Positions 58,150 through 64,000 of a DNA stretch of 64,000 nt are shown here, one piece after another. Origin of the DNA: Streptomyces sp. F63 (GTDB lineage Bacteria; Actinomycetota; Actinomycetes; Streptomycetales; Streptomycetaceae). Positions within the stretch are counted from its first letter, which is position 1, and every line of letters starts with the position of its first letter. The notes under the pieces were generated by a model. That model searched no databases. It saw only the letters and a program-made list of their open reading frames with translations, and was not told where the DNA came from. A program made the translations under genes and the position numbers. The stretch covers positions 1-64,000 of the forward strand of contig NZ_JAGPXX010000033.1 of the NCBI RefSeq assembly GCF_018070345.1. Reading direction: 5' to 3'.

Positions 58150-58295
58150 AACCGGCCCGGAGAGGTGAGCTCAGGGGCAATGGAGCACGGTGGGGAGTGA
58201 GCTCCGCCTTGGTGGAGTGCGCTGCGAATGCAATGAGTTGGGATGCGCGTTGCGGCCTGGTGCTGGAGCGGAACTGGCTACGACGCGGAGGGCAG

Positions 58296-58469
58296 ATGCA
58301 GACCGGCAGGTCGGCCGTTGGCCGTTGGAGACTGGTCGTCGGGGGTGTCTTCGTGGTGGGGGTCTATGTCGTCTGCCGTCCGCTGCCGGCTCCCTTTGAC
58401 CTCATCATTTCGGTGGTGGTCGGCGTGGGCCTCGGCAGTGCGATCGGGGCGCAGCGGAAGGGACGATGA
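58296..58469 (+). CDS. Small membrane protein of 57 residues
   Basis: A short protein, MQTGRSAVGRW then LVVGGVFVVGVYVVC and, after a turn, FDLIISVVVGVGLGSAIGA, giving two probable membrane helices. GGAGGG lies four bases before ATG 58296. It follows the HNH gene by about 145 bases on the same strand. Many defence operons include small membrane proteins, but there is no sign beyond position that this one belongs. Confidence 0.5.
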   Translation: MQTGRSAVGRWRLVVGGVFVVGVYVVCRPLPAPFDLIISVVVGVGLGSAIGAQRKGR

Positions 58470-58623
58470 GGAACCGCTTCACGAGGTGCGGTGAACGCGA
58501 GCGGGACCACTGGGGGACTGCCGATGTGTGACGTTGCCGTGCGTCCGCAGAGCCGCAGTGGATCCGGTGATCGTCAGGAGAGCCGGCGAGGTTTCGACGG
58601 CAGAACGGGGAAATGGGGGAACG

Positions 58624-59073
58624 GTGCCGGACCAAGCACTGCGGGTCGTTGAGGCCGAAGAGGTGCCGCGCGTGCCGTGGGCGGTTCGATTCCGGCTCCG
58701 GATGGCTCGGAGACGGGGCAGGACGGGCGTGCTGCTGCACGCCGCGATCCGGAGTCCTTCCCGCAAGTGGTGCGTTGTGGTGGTCGAGTTGGCCGGTGAG
58801 TCGCTGGCTTCCGCGGACCGGACGTCGAAGCGTCCCACGTTCGCACAACTGCCGCCAGGACACTACGCCTTGCGGTTTCGCGTCGTCCGTGCGCGGCTGA
58901 GCACCGTTTTCGAGAAGACCTTTCGCCTTGAGCGGGGAGACGTCCTGCTGGCGTCGTGCGAACCGGTCCAGCCCAACGTCTTCTACCGGCGGAGCCCTCG
59001 CTGTGACACCTGGACCATGTTCGTGATCAAGCACCCTGAGCCCGGCCCGGAAGGGCCGCGCCGCATCGGTTGA
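58624..59073 (+). CDS. Hypothetical protein upstream of the duplicated segment
   Basis: A 149-residue protein with basic N-terminal region and beta-strand-like core (WCVVVVELAGES, HYALRFRVVRARLS, FEKTFRLERGDVLLASCE), ending TWTMFVIKHPEPGPEGPRRIG. GGGGGAAC lies just upstream of GTG 58624. I recognise no family. Its last 22 codons recur in a diverged copy at 61611-61679 without the rest of the gene, the left member of a direct repeat pair. Confidence 0.6.
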   Translation: MPDQALRVVEAEEVPRVPWAVRFRLRMARRRGRTGVLLHAAIRSPSRKWCVVVVELAGESLASADRTSKRPTFAQLPPGHYALRFRVVRARLSTVFEKTFRLERGDVLLASCEPVQPNVFYRRSPRCDTWTMFVIKHPEPGPEGPRRIG

Positions 59074-59267
59074 CCACGGTTCTTCGCGGTCGGAGCTTCG
59101 CGGGAGGAACGGCCGGGCGCAGCCCGCCCGCCCCTTCCGTCAGCCCGGGCCGGTGTCCGGAGTCGGCGCAGGGCCGCCGTCCCCCGTGCCGGACCTCGGT
59201 GGGTGCCCCCATCTCGGGATCGGGCGGCGCGTCTTCGGGAGGCGGCCGGCGTCGGCGAGGGCGCGGG
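59009..59267. repeat. Left copy of a diverged direct repeat
   Basis: About 260 bases, from the last codons of the hypothetical gene through the spacer into a remnant of a ribbon-helix-helix gene, are similar (roughly four in five bases by eye) to 61611-61867. Shared landmarks are the GCATCGGTTGACC at the end of both hypothetical frames, GTCAGCCCGGGCCGGTG in the middle, and TTCGGGAGGCGGCC near the right end. Confidence 0.8.
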
Positions 59268-59279
59268 TCACTCTCGCTG
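59140..59279 (-). pseudogene. 3' remnant of a ribbon-helix-helix gene
   Basis: On the minus strand the sequence reads ALADAGRLPKTRRPIPRWGH and on to a TGA at 59142-59140. The intact gene at 61748-62278 ends ALSDAGRLPKTVRPIPKRGR and the same TGA context. All upstream coding sequence is missing; the VanZ-like gene's stop abuts it at 59280. Confidence 0.75.
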
Positions 59280-60722
59280 TCACGGGGCCTCGGGGGCGAC
59301 CCCCGGCCCGTTCTCTTCCGGAGGGACGTCGGACACGGTGCCGGAGGGAGGCTCCAACTCCTCGGCCTGCTGCTGTTCCTGTGGTTTCCCGGTGACGGCG
59401 TCCATGACCACGGGGGCCGGGGTCAGCTTCGGGTCAGCGGACTCGAACGCGCAGATCCAGTTGACGCCCCAGGTGCCGTTCCTGTCGACTGCGCGCAGGG
59501 CGCACTCCGGGACGCGGACGTGCTCCGCAGAGTCCGGTCGCTCGATGGTCCGCAGCGCGATGGCGGAGGCCGCCTTGCGGGTAATGGCTGGCTTGGGCAG
59601 GTTCTTGGGATCCTCGATGTGGTGGACGAGTAACTGGGAGACGCGTCCTGCGGTATTGATCTGCACATCCAGGCGCATGGGCATCAGGATCTTGTCCTCG
59701 TTGAGCCTGCGCCAGCTGACGATCCAGCCCAGCTCGCCCCGGTCCCCGACGGCAACGGACTGCACTTCGGAGTTCCGCAGCCCCCAGGGGTAGCGTGGCT
59801 CCGCGTAACGGCGGGCGATCTCCAGCGCTTCCTGCTCGTCTTCCGGAGGCCGACTGACACCTTCGACGGGGAAGCTGTCCTCGGTGGTGACGCTGGAGTT
59901 CTCCAGGGTCGCGGTGAAGCGCGAGGCGTCGGGCCAGCTGAGTTCGGCACCGCCCTGATCGAGAGTGATCAGCAGGGAGTCGGTACGGCCCTCGAATCCT
60001 GTTTGTAGTTGAACGGCGCTGATCTCAACGTGGTCGTCGAATGCCCGTTTCAAGGCCTCCTCGGCCGCCGTACGTTCCTTGGCGCCGGTCAGCTGAAGAC
60101 TGGTGGCGTCCACGTTGATCGGCGTGATGAACGCCGTCCACGTTACGGCGGCCGCTGCGAGGGCTGCTGTGCTGACCAGTGCCGTCGGCTTGGCGGCCGT
60201 GCCGGCGGGAGGCAACTCGCGGCCACGGATTCGCAGGAACCACCAGGTGAGCATGGCTGCGAAGATGGCGCCGAGAGCGTTCATCTGAAGATCGCTGCTG
60301 TCACAGCCGCGGCTGACACCCGGAAGCATGGTTTGCAGTAGTTCAGTGGCCAGTGACAGTCCGATACCTCCGGCCAGCACCGGCAGAAGCCGACGGAGGG
60401 CCAGGACACCGAAGACTCCGATCGGCATGAAGAGGGCGGCGTTGAGAAGGCCCTGCTCGGTGGCGAAGGGTTCGGCGAAATTGCGGTTGATCACGCAGCG
60501 CCCGGTGCCTGCCGCCCCGTCACCGCTGGGGAGGAACAGAGTCAGAGCCACTTCGGCGGTGATGGAGGCACTCAGACCGGCCCAGGACCACGCTCGTGCA
60601 TCGAAGCGTCGCGCGAGGATGAAGGAGATCGCGGCGGCCAACAGAACGGCCAAGCAGGCAGAGATGACGAAGACCATGCGGTCTTGGAAGATCGCGGAGA
60701 ACACGGGAGGTGACGAACCCAT
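59280..60722 (-). CDS. VanZ-domain membrane protein with extracellular C-terminus
   Basis: A 480-residue protein. The N-terminal 200 residues have about six hydrophobic segments and VanZ motifs LLNAALFMPIGVFGVLALRR and LSLATELLQTMLPGVSRGCD. The rest is a soluble extracellular domain of about 275 residues unlike usual VanZ proteins, ending in a Glu/Pro-rich tail. VanZ-like proteins are linked to glycopeptide resistance in enterococci, but most are uncharacterised. Codon 364 is TTA (59631-59633). The start ATG 60722 has no clear ribosome-binding site. It sits with the secreted-protein gene inside the direct-repeat-bounded segment. Confidence 0.75.
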   Translation of the reverse strand: MGSSPPVFSAIFQDRMVFVISACLAVLLAAAISFILARRFDARAWSWAGLSASITAEVALTLFLPSGDGAAGTGRCVINRNFAEPFATEQGLLNAALFMPIGVFGVLALRRLLPVLAGGIGLSLATELLQTMLPGVSRGCDSSDLQMNALGAIFAAMLTWWFLRIRGRELPPAGTAAKPTALVSTAALAAAAVTWTAFITPINVDATSLQLTGAKERTAAEEALKRAFDDHVEISAVQLQTGFEGRTDSLLITLDQGGAELSWPDASRFTATLENSSVTTEDSFPVEGVSRPPEDEQEALEIARRYAEPRYPWGLRNSEVQSVAVGDRGELGWIVSWRRLNEDKILMPMRLDVQINTAGRVSQLLVHHIEDPKNLPKPAITRKAASAIALRTIERPDSAEHVRVPECALRAVDRNGTWGVNWICAFESADPKLTPAPVVMDAVTGKPQEQQQAEELEPPSGTVSDVPPEENGPGVAPEAP

Positions 60723-60801
60723 CGGTTAAGGGGACACGACAAGAACCGGGAACCGGTCCGGTCCCACCTGAAGCAGGCGTGACCGGACCGTCCGCGGGTG
60801 C

Positions 60802-61242
60802 TCAGCGGTCGCAGTTGGCCAGCGGGGTCTGGAAGGTCTGCTGACCCTTAACCTGCATCTTGCCGATCGTGGAGTTGCAGTAGGCGACACCACTCCAACT
60901 GCCGGTCTTCTTCTGTCCGGAGAGGATCGTGTAGTAGCCGGTCCACTTGGAGCCGGCGCCATCGTAGCCGAGGCGGGCGCTGATGCGGCCTCCGCTGTCC
61001 TTGGAGTACCAAGTGCTGGCCACGTCGTTGGTGTACTTGCGGTGGAAGAGGACACCGCTGCTCAGGCTGGTGCAAACATAAGCCCTGTCGATGCTGCCGC
61101 TGGACGGGCAGCTGGTCTGAACGCCCACCTCGCCGGCGGGAGCGCGGGTCTCGGCATGAGCGGTGGTCGTGGCGCCGAGTGCCGCGATGGCAAAGCCGGT
61201 TGCCGCGGCTAAGCGAGCTGTGTTGCTGAAGGCCTTGTTCAT
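60802..61242 (-). CDS. Small secreted protein of unknown function
   Basis: A 146-residue protein with a signal peptide cleaved after AHA (ARLAAATGFAIAALGATTTAHA). The mature part of about 115 residues is Ser/Gly/Thr/Tyr-rich, with paired Cys (SCPSSGSIDRAYVCTSL and a late AYCNSTIG and ANCDR), so probably disulfide-bonded and beta-rich. GGAGGTGA precedes ATG 61242. Codon 11 is TTA (61210-61212). It is 79 bases before the VanZ-like gene on the same strand. No family is recognised. Confidence 0.7.
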   Translation of the reverse strand: MNKAFSNTARLAAATGFAIAALGATTTAHAETRAPAGEVGVQTSCPSSGSIDRAYVCTSLSSGVLFHRKYTNDVASTWYSKDSGGRISARLGYDGAGSKWTGYYTILSGQKKTGSWSGVAYCNSTIGKMQVKGQQTFQTPLANCDR

Positions 61243-61610
61243 TCCTGTCACCTCCGGTGCGGTCACAGCCTTGTGGGCTGTGACAGGGATGGGAGAGAGC
61301 AGGCGGAGGGCACACGTGTAGTCGGCCGAAGCCCCCCCTACCTCGAACGACGCTGACGCAACGCCCGGTTGGTGACCGGGCGGTTGATCAACAGGGATCA
61401 AGGTACGTTCTCCGAATGCGCACGTTCAAGGCGTGTCGATCTTGCGGAGTGGGTGACAAACGCCACGTGTGGTCGAGGTTTGCTGCAAACTGTCCATATC
61501 AAGCCGTGAAGGCGAGCGGGATAAGCCATCGGTCCATGCGATCAGGGCCACGAGTGAGCTTCCACGGCCGTGATGGCACCGCCGACCTGGTGACTGTCCA
61601 AGAGGACGAC

Positions 61611-61679
61611 GCTGCCTGGACCATGCTCGTGATCAAGCCCCCTGGGGCCGGCTCGGAGGGGCCGCGTCGCATCGGTTGA
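61611..61679 (+). pseudogene. 3' remnant of the hypothetical gene
   Basis: The frame reads AWTMLVIKPPGAGSEGPRRIG to TGA 61677-61679, matching the end of the intact gene at 58624-59073 (TWTMFVIKHPEPGPEGPRRIG). Upstream similarity is lost. The frame is open back to about 61416, but with unrelated, non-protein-like content. The rest of 61243-61747 holds no gene I can support. Confidence 0.65.
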
Positions 61680-61867
61680 CCTCAGCGGCTCTGCGGTCGG
61701 AGCCCCGCAGGGGGGCGTGGCCGGGTGCAGCCCACCCGCCCAATCCGTCAGCCCGGGCCGGTGGGTGCCGGATCGCCGTCCCCCGTACCCGACTTCGGTG
61801 GCCGGCCCCGCTTCGGGATGGGGCGGACCGTTTTCGGGAGGCGGCCCGCGTCGGAGAGGGCGCGGCG
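61611..61867. repeat. Right copy of the diverged direct repeat
   Basis: The counterpart of 59009-59267, in the same orientation, starting in a hypothetical-gene remnant and ending inside the intact ribbon-helix-helix gene. The two copies enclose about 2.3 kb containing the VanZ-like and secreted-protein genes. Confidence 0.8.
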
Positions 61868-62278
61868 GAGGAGGAACTCGATCTGCGCGTTGGTGGAGCG
61901 CAGTTCGGCCGCGGCCCAGGCGGCGAGGGCGTCGTGCACGGCCGGGTCGAGCCGCAGCAGCACCTGCTTGCGCTGCTGCCGCGGCCGGCGCCCGGCCGGG
62001 CCCGGGGGGCCTGTGGAGCCGATGCCGGGAGCGGGGTTCGATTCGCTGGTGGGGGCTGACACGGAGGCGGTGTCCCGGTCGGGGGCGGTGTCCGGCGCGG
62101 GGGTTTCCGCTCCCGGGGTGCTGCCCGCCCCCGGGGTGGTGTCCGTCCGGGAAGCGGTGCCCCGCCCCGGGCCGGTGGCCGGCCCGGGGGAGGCGGCGGG
62201 TTCGGCGGGGCCGGGCCCGGGAGGGGGCTGCGGATCGGGTTCGGCCCGGTCGGCGGTCTCGTCCCGGTCAGGGGTCAC
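61748..62278 (-). CDS. Ribbon-helix-helix protein paired with SPFH gene
   Basis: A 176-residue protein. The first 95 residues are disordered, Pro/Gly/Thr/Ala-rich. Then KQVLLRLDPAVHDALAAWAA and ELRSTNAQIEFLLRRALSDA form an Arc/CopG-like ribbon-helix-helix of the kind that binds DNA as a dimer. A basic tail with KRGRPPKSG resembles an AT-hook. GTG 62278 overlaps the SPFH stop as GTGA, so it is translated with SPFH. It may regulate the pair through the palindrome at 63330. The 3' end is in the direct repeat. Confidence 0.75.
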   Translation of the reverse strand: MTPDRDETADRAEPDPQPPPGPGPAEPAASPGPATGPGRGTASRTDTTPGAGSTPGAETPAPDTAPDRDTASVSAPTSESNPAPGIGSTGPPGPAGRRPRQQRKQVLLRLDPAVHDALAAWAAAELRSTNAQIEFLLRRALSDAGRLPKTVRPIPKRGRPPKSGTGDGDPAPTGPG

Positions 62279-63267
62279 TGGTACAGGCCGCCCGTGTTGA
62301 GGACCGGCTGCGGGGAGCGGTCGCCGCACAGGACCACCATCAGATTGCTGACCATGGCCGCCCGCCGTTCGTCGTCCAGTTCGACGATGCCCTGCTCGCT
62401 GATCCGGTTGAGCGCCGCCTCGACCATGCCGACCGCGCCGTCCACGATCTGCCGCCGCGCCGCCACGACCGCGCCCGCCTGCTGCCGCTGGAGCATGGCC
62501 GAGGCGATCTCCGGGGCGTACGCGAGGTGCGTGAAGCGGGACTCGATGATGCGGACGCCCGCGGCCTGGACCCGGGCGGAGAGCTCAACCGCCAGCTTCT
62601 CGGTGATCTCTTCGGCGTTTCCCCGGAGCGACAGCGCCTCCTCGTCGTAGGCGTCGTACGGGTACTCGATGGCGATGTGCCGGACGGCGGCCTCGGTCTG
62701 GGTGGAGACGAACTCCAGGAAGTCGTCCACCTCGAAGACCGCCTGCGCGGTGTCCTCGACCTTCCAGACGACGACCGCGGCCAGCTCGACCGGGTTGCCG
62801 TAGGCGTCGTTGACCTTGAGGACGGCCGTCTCGTGGTTGCGGACCCGGGTGGAGATCTTCTGGCGGCTGGTGAGCGGGTTGACCCAGCGCAGGCCGTCGG
62901 TGCGGATCGTGCCGGTGTAGCGGCCGAAGAGCTGGACGACGCGGGCCTCGCCGGGGGCGACCATGTTGAGCCCGGCCATGGCGAAGATCGAGCCGAGGAA
63001 GAGCAGCACCCCGAGGATGATCAGGGTGACCGCGGTCCCGGTCGAGCCGTCGTTCCCGGCCCCGGAGCCCAGGACGACCAGACCTGCGCCCGCGAGCAGC
63101 CCGATCAGGCCGAGGAGCAGGGCCAGGCCGCCGCCGATGCTGTTGGCGGCGAACTCCGTGACCCGCGGCTTCGGCATCTCCGGCAGGTCGCCGCCGTCGG
63201 CGGTCCCGTTCGCGGCTGCCGCCGCGGCGGCGCGGTCGTGCGTGGTGGTGGGTGGAGTCTTCGGCAT
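62275..63267 (-). CDS. SPFH/band-7 (flotillin-like) membrane protein
   Basis: A 330-residue protein with two N-terminal hydrophobic segments (LALLLGLIGLLAGAGLVVLG and TLIILGVLLFLGSIFAMAGL), then an SPFH domain with VAPGEARVVQLFGRYTGTIR and VEDTAQAVFEVDDFLEFVST, and a C-terminal helix with AYAPEIASAMLQRQQAGAVV. SPFH proteins scaffold membrane microdomains. It is divergent from the penicillin-binding protein gene. The ATG at 63267 has GGGGACC upstream. Confidence 0.92.
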   Translation of the reverse strand: MPKTPPTTTHDRAAAAAAANGTADGGDLPEMPKPRVTEFAANSIGGGLALLLGLIGLLAGAGLVVLGSGAGNDGSTGTAVTLIILGVLLFLGSIFAMAGLNMVAPGEARVVQLFGRYTGTIRTDGLRWVNPLTSRQKISTRVRNHETAVLKVNDAYGNPVELAAVVVWKVEDTAQAVFEVDDFLEFVSTQTEAAVRHIAIEYPYDAYDEEALSLRGNAEEITEKLAVELSARVQAAGVRIIESRFTHLAYAPEIASAMLQRQQAGAVVAARRQIVDGAVGMVEAALNRISEQGIVELDDERRAAMVSNLMVVLCGDRSPQPVLNTGGLYQ

Positions 63268-63329
63268 GGCGGGTCCCCGTCTCGTTCGGGCGGTGCTCGA
63301 TCGGCGTTCGATCGGCGATGTTCTATCTA

Positions 63330-63341
63330 AGTGATATCACT
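63330..63341. promoter_or_regulatory. Perfect palindrome upstream of the SPFH operon
   Basis: AGTGATATCACT (63330-63341) is a perfect 12-bp palindrome, 62 bases before the SPFH start, in an AT-rich patch of the 223-base divergent gap. It is a candidate operator, perhaps for the ribbon-helix-helix protein of the same operon. Confidence 0.5.
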
Positions 63342-63490
63342 ATTTTCGACGCAGGGCGAGGCCCGGTGGTTCCCCTCCCGACGGGTGCTGATTCTCACGG
63401 CACCGGAGCCGAGAACTCCGGGGCGTCCCGTGCGTATAGGGTGTTAGCTTTTGTCGTTTCCCGGGGGCATTGAGGACTGGAGCTCGGATC

Positions 63491-64000
63491 ATGGGACGCG
63501 CGGACTACCGACGGGCCCAGCAGCAGTGGGCCCGTGAAGAACGGGGCGGGTTCATACGCCGGCTCTTCACACTGAAGAGGGTGCTGGGCACGTTCGTGCT
63601 GCTCGGAGCACTCGCAGTGGGCTCCTTCTTCGTGCTCTACCTGCTCGTCGACGTGCCCGAGGGCGGCAACCCGGAGGCGACGGCGCAGAGCAACGCCTTC
63701 ACCTTCAGTGACGGCGCGCTCATCGCGCGCGAGGGCGACTTCAACCGCGAGCTGGTGCCGATCAGCCGGGTCCCCAAGGGCACCCAGTACGCCTTCGTCG
63801 CCGCCGAGAACAAGACCTTCTACCAGGACCCCGGCGTCGACGTGAAGGGCCTCACCCGCGCCCTGGTCTCCACCGCGATGGGGCGGAAGCAGGGCGGCTC
63901 GACCATCACCCAGCAGTATGTGAAGAACTACTTCCTCAGCCAGGAGCAGACGGTCACCCGCAAGGCCAGGGAGCTGATCATCGCGCTCAAGGTCGACCGG
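63491..64000 (+). CDS. Class A penicillin-binding protein, N-terminal part
   Basis: The first 170 residues of a bifunctional peptidoglycan synthase; the window ends within the gene. After a polar start (MGRADYRRAQQQWAREERGG) come one membrane anchor (about residues 30-50) and the GT51 transglycosylase motifs, AFVAAENKTFYQDPGVDVKG and GGSTITQQYVKNYFLSQEQT. The glutamate of the first motif (usually EDRxF) is conserved as ENKTF. TGGAG precedes ATG 63491. The SPFH operon is divergent. Confidence 0.9.
   Translation, partial: MGRADYRRAQQQWAREERGGFIRRLFTLKRVLGTFVLLGALAVGSFFVLYLLVDVPEGGNPEATAQSNAFTFSDGALIAREGDFNRELVPISRVPKGTQYAFVAAENKTFYQDPGVDVKGLTRALVSTAMGRKQGGSTITQQYVKNYFLSQEQTVTRKARELIIALKVDR

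Noticed and set aside
58680..58710. tRNA T-arm-like sequence (GGTTCGATTCC)
   Set aside because: No acceptor, D or anticodon arms can be folded upstream, and it lies in a coding frame.
61416..61610. Gene beginning at ATG 61416
   Set aside because: Only its last 22 codons are homologous to anything in the window. The upstream part is not protein-like and has no ribosome-binding site.

Overview
The window is chromosomal DNA from a high-GC actinomycete, almost certainly a Streptomyces. Third codon positions are close to all G or C, GTG starts and ATGA/GTGA gene overlaps are common, TTA codons are rare, and the families are typical of the genus (DUF397/XRE pair, SPFH plus small ribbon-helix-helix gene, Nramp-like transporter, OxyR-AhpC-AhpD). 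No rRNA, tRNA, CRISPR array, complete insertion sequence or replication origin was found.

Region by region. 1-740 is a scar: the 3' end of an RHS gene meets the 3' end of an unrelated hypothetical gene. 0.8-15 kb is housekeeping and transport: YyaL-type thioredoxin-fold protein, hemolysin III, GTP-dependent PEP carboxykinase, an aminotransferase, a D-amino-acid lyase-like enzyme, a secreted M14 carboxypeptidase, an APC permease and an atypical Nramp protein. 15.2-27.7 kb is a Tad (tight adherence) type IVc pilus locus: an unknown gene with a zinc-ribbon-like tail, CpaB, a TadZ ATPase fused to a TadE-like segment, TadE, TadA, TadB, TadC, an embedded histidine kinase/response regulator pair, Flp pilin, a TadG-like protein, a lipoprotein and an OmpA-domain protein. 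The matching prepilin peptidase lies nearby at 29.8-30.7 kb beside a DUF192 gene. 31-37.6 kb holds an aldo/keto reductase, a cis-prenyltransferase, a PIN-PhoH protein, a secreted lytic transglycosylase and an AI-2E family protein.

37.7-46.9 kb is an aromatic-catabolism cluster read leftwards (FAA hydrolase, acyl-CoA ligase, DoxX-like protein, FAD monooxygenase, two-domain extradiol dioxygenase, second FAD monooxygenase) with a divergent TetR regulator and palindromes between them. 47.2-49.5 kb is ahpD-ahpC divergent from oxyR, with OxyR-type ATAG/CTAT sites between. 49.5-53.2 kb is a PadR-ABC ATPase-FtsX-like permease operon joined by ATGA overlaps and preceded by two overlapping palindromes.

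53.3-62 kb is accessory: a Uma2-family gene, an orphan VapB-like antitoxin, a WhiJ-type XRE/DUF397 pair, a gene of unknown function, then an AAA ATPase plus HNH nuclease pair that looks like a Septu (PtuA/PtuB) anti-phage system. The last 46 codons of the ATPase appear frameshifted, and the nuclease has a TTA codon at position 13. Next is a two-gene cassette (VanZ-domain membrane protein and small secreted protein, both with TTA codons) bracketed by diverged direct repeats of about 260 bp made from the 3' ends of both neighbouring genes, as a Campbell-type integration would leave. The window ends with the SPFH/ribbon-helix-helix pair and the start of a class A penicillin-binding protein.
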